Assembly: GCA_902805545.1 (NCBI GenBank)
Contig: CADCTD010000185.1
Span: 1-64,000, forward strand
Length of the DNA: 64,000 nucleotides
Source of the DNA: an uncultured Craurococcus sp.
GTDB taxonomy: Bacteria; Pseudomonadota; Alphaproteobacteria; Acetobacterales; Acetobacteraceae
Direction of reading: 5' to 3'
A program made the position numbers and the translations under genes. Below, piece by piece: positions 55,433 to 64,000 of the stretch. Numbering within the stretch: the first letter of the stretch is position 1; each line of letters opens with the position of its first letter. The notes under the pieces are model-generated. The model was not told the origin of the DNA. It ran no database searches and was given only the letters and a program-made list of their open reading frames with translations.

Positions 55433-56542
55433 CTACAGCTTCGCCGCCTGCACCCGGCGGTTCAGCGACCGGCCGCTCTCGCTCGCATTGTCGGCGATCG
55501 GCTCGTTCGGGCCCTTGCCCTCCACCGTGAGGCGCTCGGCGGCGATGCCGTTCGCGGCCAGCCACTGCCGCACGCTCTCCGCCCGTCGCTGGGAGAGAGG
55601 GATGTTGATCGCCGGCGTCCCCGTCGCATCGGTATGGCCGGTGAGGCGGAGGCGGAGCGCCGGGTCGGCCGCCAGCGCATCGCGCAGCTGGGTCAGCACC
55701 GGGGCGGCATTGACGTCGAGGTCGGCCGAGTTGGTGCGGAAGGTGATGTAGAGCTGCACCTGGCCGGTGCGCTGCAGCGTCTCGGCGACCGGCGCCTGGA
55801 CCGGGGCGGCGGATTTCGCCGCGCGCGGGTCGCCGGTGAAGCGGTAGCTGGCGTTGTAGGCGCCGTAATTCTGGCTCTGCACGCCGTTGCGGGTGGTGCC
55901 CGGGTAGCGCGGGGCGCCGGGCAGCATCTGCATCGAGACGCTGCCGCCGGTCTGGGCGATCATGCCGGCATGGACGGCGGCGCGGCAGGTGGCGCTGTCG
56001 GCCGTGTAGGTGTCGGTGCCCCAGACGGGGCCGCGCAGCGTCGCCTCGCCGGGGCAGAGGCAGCTGACGGCCTCGTCGCTGTCGGCATGGCTGCTCATGT
56101 TGTCGGGGCAGAGCTGCGGGGTGGAGGGGGTGGTGGCAGCCTGGCGGCGGGCCTCGCCCTGGAAGCGGTAGCTGGCGCCATAGGCCCCGTAATTCTGGCT
56201 CTGCACGCCGTTCCGGGTGGTGCCGGGGTAGCGCGGCTGGCCGGGCAGCATCTCGACCGTCACCGTGCCGCCGCGGCGCCCGAGCAGCCCGGCATGGAGC
56301 GCGGCGCGGCAGGTGCCGCTGTCGGCCGTATAGGTGTCGGTACCCCAGACGGGGCCGCTACCCATCTGCTCGGCCGGGCAGGTGCAGGTCAGCACCTCGT
56401 CGCTGTCGGCGTAGGCATCCATGTTGTCGGGGCACTGGCTCGGCGCCACGGCGCCCTTGGCCGGCCCCTCGAGCGGCTGGGCGGGCACCGGCGCGGCGGC
56501 GAGCATCAAGGGCAGGAGCAGCGACAGGAGCGCGCGAGGCAT
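55433..56542 (-). CDS. secreted protein with two tandem LCCL domains and C-terminal OmpA domain
   Basis: Two copies of GPVWGTDTYTADS.TCRAA.HAG...GG.V...MLPG.PRYPGTTRNGVQSQNYGAY.ASYRF, then OmpA LTGHTDATGTPAINIPLSQRRAESVRQWL. Confidence 0.88.
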   Translation of the reverse strand: MPRALLSLLLPLMLAAAPVPAQPLEGPAKGAVAPSQCPDNMDAYADSDEVLTCTCPAEQMGSGPVWGTDTYTADSGTCRAALHAGLLGRRGGTVTVEMLPGQPRYPGTTRNGVQSQNYGAYGASYRFQGEARRQAATTPSTPQLCPDNMSSHADSDEAVSCLCPGEATLRGPVWGTDTYTADSATCRAAVHAGMIAQTGGSVSMQMLPGAPRYPGTTRNGVQSQNYGAYNASYRFTGDPRAAKSAAPVQAPVAETLQRTGQVQLYITFRTNSADLDVNAAPVLTQLRDALAADPALRLRLTGHTDATGTPAINIPLSQRRAESVRQWLAANGIAAERLTVEGKGPNEPIADNASESGRSLNRRVQAAKL

Positions 56543-56638
56543 GGCAGGTCTTCCCAGGCTGGGCGCGCCGGCCCCCTGCCAGCCGCGCCTTTCCTGCTAT
56601 AACCGCCGATAGTCCGGCCGTATGGGAATCCCGACCGC

Positions 56639-58858
<2,220 letters not shown>

Positions 58859-58863
58859 CCGGG

Positions 58864-59097
58864 ATGGCGATGCAACCTGCGGAGATCGAGGCGCTGATCA
58901 AGGCGGCGCTCCCCGATGCCGTGGTCACCATCGAGGATCTGGCGGGGGACGGCGACCACTACGCCGCCACCGTGGTCTCGGAGGCTTTCCGCGGCCGCAG
59001 CCGGGTCCAGCAGCACCAGCTTGTCTACGCCGCCCTGCGCGGCCGCATGGGGGGCGAGCTGCACGCCCTCGCCCTGCAGACCTCCGCCCCTGCCTGA
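58864..59097 (+). CDS. bolA: BolA family protein
   Basis: IEALIKAALPDAVVTIEDLAGDGDHYAATVVSEAFRGRSRVQQHQLVYAAL. Confidence 0.92.
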   Translation: MAMQPAEIEALIKAALPDAVVTIEDLAGDGDHYAATVVSEAFRGRSRVQQHQLVYAALRGRMGGELHALALQTSAPA

Positions 59098-59115
59098 GCT
59101 TATGGAGCCCACATC

Positions 59116-59454
59116 ATGACGAATCCTGTCTTCGAACGCATCGAGAGCGAGATCAAGGCCAACCCGGTCGTCCTCTACATGAAGGGCACGCCGGTCTTCC
59201 CGCAATGCGGCTTCTCCGCCCGCGTCGTCCAGATCCTCAGCCATGTCGGCGTGCCGTTCAAAGGCGTGAACGTGCTCGAGGACATGGAAATCCGCGAGGG
59301 CATCAAGGCCTATGCCAACTGGCCGACCATCCCGCAGCTCTATGTCCAGGGCGAGTTCGTCGGCGGCTGCGACATCATCATGGAGATGTTCCAGGCGGGC
59401 GAGCTGCAGTCCATGCTGAAGGAGAAGGGCCTCCCGGTCTCCGCCGAGGCCTGA
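59116..59454 (+). CDS. grxD: monothiol glutaredoxin, Grx4 family
   Basis: [52 protein letters not shown]. Confidence 0.96.
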   Translation: MTNPVFERIESEIKANPVVLYMKGTPVFPQCGFSARVVQILSHVGVPFKGVNVLEDMEIREGIKAYANWPTIPQLYVQGEFVGGCDIIMEMFQAGELQSMLKEKGLPVSAEA

Positions 59455-59467
59455 TCCACGCCGGTTA

Positions 59468-59492
59468 CGGGGATGCCTGCCCGGCATCCCCG
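59468..59492. terminator. 10-bp stem-loop downstream of grxD (terminator-like, no U-tract)
   Basis: CGGGGATGCC-TGCCC-GGCATCCCCG. Confidence 0.45.
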
Positions 59493-59521
59493 ACACGCCC
59501 GGAATTCATTCCGCCCGGGTG

Positions 59522-59550
59522 CTGACGAATTGTATTCACAAAAATAATAT
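59522..59550 (+). promoter_or_regulatory. sigma70-like promoter upstream of the AAA ATPase
   Basis: CTGACG-N17-TAATAT in a local AT-rich patch. Confidence 0.5.
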
Positions 59551-59600
59551 GACGGTGTTGTGTACTCGCTCTTCCGTGACCGCGTGAGCGAGGCCCTCCA

Positions 59601-61106
59601 TTGCCCGACACCAATCTGCAGACCGACTCCCTCGTCGCGCCCGCGGCCGGACAGACCGCCGATGACGGCGTCTCGGACGCCGCGCTCCTCTTCGGCAATG
59701 CTGCCAGCCCGCCGCTCTGGCTCTGGCTGACCATCGAGCCGGCCGAGCTCACCGCCCTCGAGGCCGCGCTGCTGCGGCATCTCCGCTCCGCCCTCTTCCC
59801 GTCCCGCATCGGCGAGGATGCGGTGCGGCCGGGCGACGATGCAGGGCTGCTCGATTTCGCCACCCGCTTCGGGGCGATCGCGGCCCGATTCGCCGAGGGC
59901 CCGGCCCTGGTGCTGGCCGCAGCGCGCATCGTGGCCGAGCGCGGCGGACCGCTCTGCCGGCAGGGGGCGCTGGCCTGCATCGAGACGCTGCACTACCGGC
60001 TGCATGGCGAGGCGCGCGGCCTCGGCGGGGATTCGGGGCGACTGCGGCATTTCGTGCTGGCGGCGCGGCTTTCGGCCGACCTCTGGCTGCGCTTCATGCC
60101 GGGGCCGGAGAACGCCCGGCCGCTGCCCGCCCGGCTGGCCGAGGCGCTGAACCTGCCGACCCAGCCCCCGGCCCCGGCCGCCGCGCCGCCCCCGCCGCCG
60201 CCGCCCGCACTCGCGGCCGGCAGCCAGGCCGTGGTCCTCCAGCCCTTCACCGCGCCGAACGAGCGTGCGGAGTGGCAGAGCTATCAGCCGCTGACCACGC
60301 CGCTGCCGCTGCGCCGGGTGCCGCGCGACGCCCTCGCCCGGCTCGGCAAGCTGGCCGAGGCGGCGCCGGGCTTCGCCGCGCCGCTGGCCGAGATCCGGCG
60401 GACGCTGGCGCTCGCCGCCCATGCCGGGCGGCCCTCGCCGCGGCTCCGGCCGATCCTGCTCGTCGGCCCGCCCGGCGTCGGCAAGACCTGGTTCGCCCGG
60501 CGGCTGGCGGCGGCGCTCGAGCTGCCCTTCGCCAGCCTCAACCTCGGCGGCGCGACGGACAACCGCTGCCTGCAGGGCACGGCGCGCGGCTGGTCCGCCA
60601 CCACCCCGGCCTGGCCGATCGCCGAGATGGCGCGGCTCTCCGCCCCCAACCCGGTCTTCTTCCTCGACGAGATCGAGAAGGCCGGCGGCCAGCGCGACAC
60701 CAATGGCCGCGCCCACGATACGCTGCTGGCGATGATCGAGCCGGAGAGCGCCTCCGCCTGGTTCGACGAATGCCTGCGCACGGCGGCCGACCTGCGCCAT
60801 GCGATCTGGATCATGGCAGCGAACGAGACGCGGGGCATCAGCGCGCCGCTGCTCTCGCGCCTCTCGGTCCACCATATCGAGCCGCCGCCGGCGAGCGCCT
60901 TCGACGGCACCTATGCCGGGCTGCTCTCCGGCATCGCCGAGGATATGGGCTGCGTGGCGGCCGACCTGCCGCCGCTCGAGGGCGAGACGCGGGCGGCGCT
61001 GCGCCGGGCTTTCGCCGGGCACCGCAACCTGCGGCGGCTGCGGGCGCAGATGGAGGAATGCCTCGGCATCGCGGCCGAGGCGGCTCTTTCCGCCCCGCGC
61101 TGCTGA
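59601..61106 (+). CDS. AAA family ATPase with Lon-like ATPase module, no protease domain (TTG start)
   Basis: Walker A VGPPGVGKTWFARRL; Walker B VFFLDEIEKAG; poly-Pro linker (PAPAAAPPPPPPP). Confidence 0.83.
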   Translation: MPDTNLQTDSLVAPAAGQTADDGVSDAALLFGNAASPPLWLWLTIEPAELTALEAALLRHLRSALFPSRIGEDAVRPGDDAGLLDFATRFGAIAARFAEGPALVLAAARIVAERGGPLCRQGALACIETLHYRLHGEARGLGGDSGRLRHFVLAARLSADLWLRFMPGPENARPLPARLAEALNLPTQPPAPAAAPPPPPPPALAAGSQAVVLQPFTAPNERAEWQSYQPLTTPLPLRRVPRDALARLGKLAEAAPGFAAPLAEIRRTLALAAHAGRPSPRLRPILLVGPPGVGKTWFARRLAAALELPFASLNLGGATDNRCLQGTARGWSATTPAWPIAEMARLSAPNPVFFLDEIEKAGGQRDTNGRAHDTLLAMIEPESASAWFDECLRTAADLRHAIWIMAANETRGISAPLLSRLSVHHIEPPPASAFDGTYAGLLSGIAEDMGCVAADLPPLEGETRAALRRAFAGHRNLRRLRAQMEECLGIAAEAALSAPRC

Positions 61107-61139
61107 CGAAAGGCCAGGAGCGGCGTTATTCTCCCCAGG

Positions 61140-63185
61140 ATGACGCCCTTTCACTCGCTCTACCGGCATGGCTTCGCCCGTGTCGCCGCCTGCACCATCC
61201 GCTCCGCGCTGGCCGACCCGGCGAGCAATGCGGCGGAGATCCTCCGCGTGGCGCGGGAGTGCCATGGGCGGGGGGCGGCCGTCGCCGTCTTCCCGGAGCT
61301 CGCCCTCTCCGCCTATTCGATCGAGGACCTGCTGCTGCAGGACGCGCTGCTCGATGCGGTGGAGGCGGCGGCGGCCGAACTGGTCGAGGCATCGCGCGAG
61401 CTGCTGCCGGTGCTGGTGGTGGGCGCCCCGCTCCGCCATGCCGGGCGGGTCTACAACACGGCGCTCGTCATCCATCGCGGCCGCCTGCTCGGCGTGGTGC
61501 CGAAGACCTACCTGCCGACCTACCGGGAATTCTACGAGAAGCGGCAGGTCGCCGAAGGCCATGGCGCACCGCCGGGCGATATCCGCCTCGCCGGGCAGTC
61601 GGCTCCCTTCACCGCCAACCTGCTCTTCGAGGCGGAGGACGTGCCGGGCCTCGTGCTGCACACCGAGATCTGCGAGGATTTCTGGGTGCCGATCCCGCCG
61701 AGCGGCGCGGCGGCCCTGGCGGGCGCCACGGTGCTGCTCAACATCAGCGGCAGCCCCATCACCATCGGCAAGGCGGAGACGCGGCGGCTGCTCTGCCAGT
61801 CGCAATCGGCCCGTTGCCTCGCGGCTTACGTCTACACCGCGGCCGGCGCCGGCGAATCGACCACCGAGGTCGCCTGGGACGGCCAGGCGGAGATCTTCGA
61901 GAACGGCGCGCTGCTGGCGGAGACGGAGCGTTTCCCCATGGCGGCGCAGATGGCGGTCGCCGATATCGACCTCGACCTGCTGCGGCAGGAGCGGATGCGC
62001 CAGGGCACCTTCGACGACAACCGGCGCAACACCCCGGCGGCCGCAAGCTTCCGCCGCATCCCCTTCCGCCTCGACCCGCCCGGCGCCGATCTCGGGCTGG
62101 AGCGGCCGATCGAGCGCTTCCCCTTCGTCCCCGCCAACCCCGAGCGCCTCGCCCAGGATTGCTACGAGGCCTACAACATCCAGGTCGCCGGCCTCGTGCA
62201 GCGGCTGGAGGCGGCGCGGATCAAGCGCATCGTCATCGGCGTCTCGGGCGGGCTCGACAGCACCCAGGCGCTGATCGTCGCCGCCAAGGCGATGGACCTG
62301 CTGGGCCGGCCACGCACCGACATCATCGCCTTCACCATGCCGGGCTTCGGCACCTCCGAGGGCACCAAGGGCAATGCGCACCGGCTGATGGCCTCGCTCG
62401 GCGTCGCGGCGCGGGAGCTCGACATCCGCCCCGCGGCGCGGCAGATGCTCGGCGATCTCGGCCATCCCTTCGCCGAGGGCAAGCCGGTCTACGACATCAC
62501 CTTCGAGAACGTGCAGGCCGGGCTGCGCACCGACTACCTGTTCCGCGCCGCCAACTTCCATGACGGCATCGTGCTCGGCACGGGCGACCTGTCGGAGCTG
62601 GCGCTGGGCTGGTGCACCTATGGCGTCGGCGACCAGATGTCGCATTACAACGTCAACTCGGGCGTGCCGAAGACGCTGATCCAGCACCTGATCCGCTGGG
62701 TCATCGCCTCGGATCAGTTCAGCAACGAGGTGGGCGAGGTGCTCGGCGCCATCCTCGACACCGAGATCTCGCCGGAGCTGGTCCCCGCCGAGGACGGCGA
62801 GGCGCTGCAGAGCACCGAGGCCAAGGTCGGCCCCTATGCGCTGCAGGACTTCAACCTCTACTACACGCTGCGCTACGGCTTCCGCCCGTCGAAGATCGCC
62901 TTCCTGGCGCTGCGGGCCTGGGGGGATGCGGCGCGCGGCAACTGGCCGCCGCATTTCCCGGAGGCGAAGCGCAACGCATACCCCCTGGCCGAGATCAGGC
63001 AGTGGCTGGAGGTCTTCCTCAGCCGCTTCTTCGGCTTCAGCCAGTTCAAGCGCAGCGCCATGCCGAACGGGCCGAAGGTGGCGGCCGGCGGTTCGCTCTC
63101 GCCGCGCGGCGACTGGCGCGCGCCCTCCGATGGCAATGCCCGCGTCTGGCTCGAGGAATTGCGGCGGAACGTGCCGGAAGGGTGA
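61140..63185 (+). CDS. nadE: glutamine-dependent NAD+ synthetase
   Basis: N-terminal nitrilase-fold amidase ([27 protein letters not shown]) and synthetase [29 protein letters not shown]. Confidence 0.96.
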   Translation: MTPFHSLYRHGFARVAACTIRSALADPASNAAEILRVARECHGRGAAVAVFPELALSAYSIEDLLLQDALLDAVEAAAAELVEASRELLPVLVVGAPLRHAGRVYNTALVIHRGRLLGVVPKTYLPTYREFYEKRQVAEGHGAPPGDIRLAGQSAPFTANLLFEAEDVPGLVLHTEICEDFWVPIPPSGAAALAGATVLLNISGSPITIGKAETRRLLCQSQSARCLAAYVYTAAGAGESTTEVAWDGQAEIFENGALLAETERFPMAAQMAVADIDLDLLRQERMRQGTFDDNRRNTPAAASFRRIPFRLDPPGADLGLERPIERFPFVPANPERLAQDCYEAYNIQVAGLVQRLEAARIKRIVIGVSGGLDSTQALIVAAKAMDLLGRPRTDIIAFTMPGFGTSEGTKGNAHRLMASLGVAARELDIRPAARQMLGDLGHPFAEGKPVYDITFENVQAGLRTDYLFRAANFHDGIVLGTGDLSELALGWCTYGVGDQMSHYNVNSGVPKTLIQHLIRWVIASDQFSNEVGEVLGAILDTEISPELVPAEDGEALQSTEAKVGPYALQDFNLYYTLRYGFRPSKIAFLALRAWGDAARGNWPPHFPEAKRNAYPLAEIRQWLEVFLSRFFGFSQFKRSAMPNGPKVAAGGSLSPRGDWRAPSDGNARVWLEELRRNVPEG

Positions 63186-63218
63186 AAATCCGCCGCGCCA
63201 ATCCGCCGTTCAAGCGGC

Positions 63219-63827
63219 ATGGCACAGGACGAAATGCGATACGGCCCGCTCACCGAGCGTTGCCTCCATCTTTGCATCGACATGCAGAACCTCTTCGCCG
63301 GGCAGACCGAGTGGCACACCCCCTGGATGCAGCGGGTGGCACCCATGGTGGAGCGGATCGCCGCGGCCCACCCGGAGCGCACCATCTTCACCCGCTTCAT
63401 CCCCGCCGCCCGCCCCGGCGAGGGAACGGGCACCTGGCGGCGCTACTGGGAGCGCTGGCCGTCGATGACGCAGGAGCGGCTGCCCGAGGGCGCGCTGGAA
63501 CTGCTGCCGCCGCTGCAGAAGCTCGTGCCGCCGGCGGAGCTCTTCGACAAGGCGGTCTATTCCCCATGGGTCTGCGGCACGCTGCACCCCAGGCTGCAGG
63601 AGCGGGGGATCGATACCCTGATCATCAGCGGCGCGGAGACGGATGTCTGCGTCCTCGCCGCGGTGCTCGGCGCCGTCGATCTCGGCTACCGGGTGGTGGT
63701 GCCGACGGATGCGCTGTGCAGCTCCTCCGATCACACGCATGACGCACTGCTGGCCCTCTACAACGAACGCTACGGCCAGCAGGTCGAGGCGGTGACAACG
63801 GAGCTGATCCTGCAGGCGTGGCGCTAG
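63219..63827 (+). CDS. cysteine hydrolase, isochorismatase-like family
   Basis: CLHLCIDMQNLFAGQTEW; IDTLIISGAETDVCVLAAVLGAVDLGYRVVVPTDAL. Confidence 0.92.
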   Translation: MAQDEMRYGPLTERCLHLCIDMQNLFAGQTEWHTPWMQRVAPMVERIAAAHPERTIFTRFIPAARPGEGTGTWRRYWERWPSMTQERLPEGALELLPPLQKLVPPAELFDKAVYSPWVCGTLHPRLQERGIDTLIISGAETDVCVLAAVLGAVDLGYRVVVPTDALCSSSDHTHDALLALYNERYGQQVEAVTTELILQAWR

Positions 63828-63931
63828 GCGGGCACCTCCACGTCGAGCAGCGGCGCGTGCTGCCCATTGCCGACCCACCACTGCCGCGCGGCGCCGGCAT
63901 TCTAAAGCCGCGCGGCGGCCGGTTGCCGTGG

Positions 63932-64000
63932 ATGGCAGCCGGCGGCCGGCGAGCGGCTGGCCGCCTTGCGCGGCCGCTGGCCGTGCTGGCGGCGCTGCTG
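63932..64000 (+). CDS. possible N-terminus of a CDS truncated by the window edge (hydrophobic leader)
   Basis: MAAGGRRAAGRLARPLAVLAALL.. open to edge. Confidence 0.3.
   Translation, partial: MAAGGRRAAGRLARPLAVLAALL

Noticed and set aside
59340-62954. 1204-aa minus-strand ORF
   Set aside because: Antisense to grxD, the AAA ATPase and nadE; composition artefact.
63824-63903. Short minus-strand reading ..NAGAARQWWVGNGQHAPLLDVEVPA*
   Set aside because: Looks protein-like but is only ~25 codons after an in-frame stop; could be a gene remnant, but I cannot assign a family.

Overview
High-GC chromosomal window with alphaproteobacterial character (likely Acetobacteraceae/Roseomonas-like, judged only from gene content and composition). 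I count about 56 likely genes, one tRNA-Tyr(GTA), a rho-independent terminator and several strong inverted repeats. I recognised no phage, IS element, integrase or CRISPR array. Housekeeping blocks are purC-purS-(small ORF)-purQ / purL-bolA-grxD, nadE, rpmB and tatA. Accessory blocks are: (a) a phosphonate-type ABC operon with tandem phnD and phnE paralogs; (b) a hydratase / CoA-transferase / CitE-lyase operon resembling C5-dicarboxylate (itaconate/mesaconate) catabolism; (c) three orphan Bug/TctC-type binding proteins; (d) a Suv3-like helicase beside a DEAD-box helicase; (e) an SGNH-like + CBM-like protein; (f) tandem-LCCL + OmpA protein. The most interesting region is ~43.1-53.2 kb: a methyltransferase, a haem peroxidase, a 141-aa protein resembling a nitrile-hydratase-type (NHLP) RiPP leader, a SARP/BTAD-TPR regulator, a stand-alone YcaO and an Ig/RTX-repeat protein, with unusual palindromes between genes. 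This could be an uncharacterised RiPP/TOMM-like locus. All family calls come from reading motifs; no database search was run.
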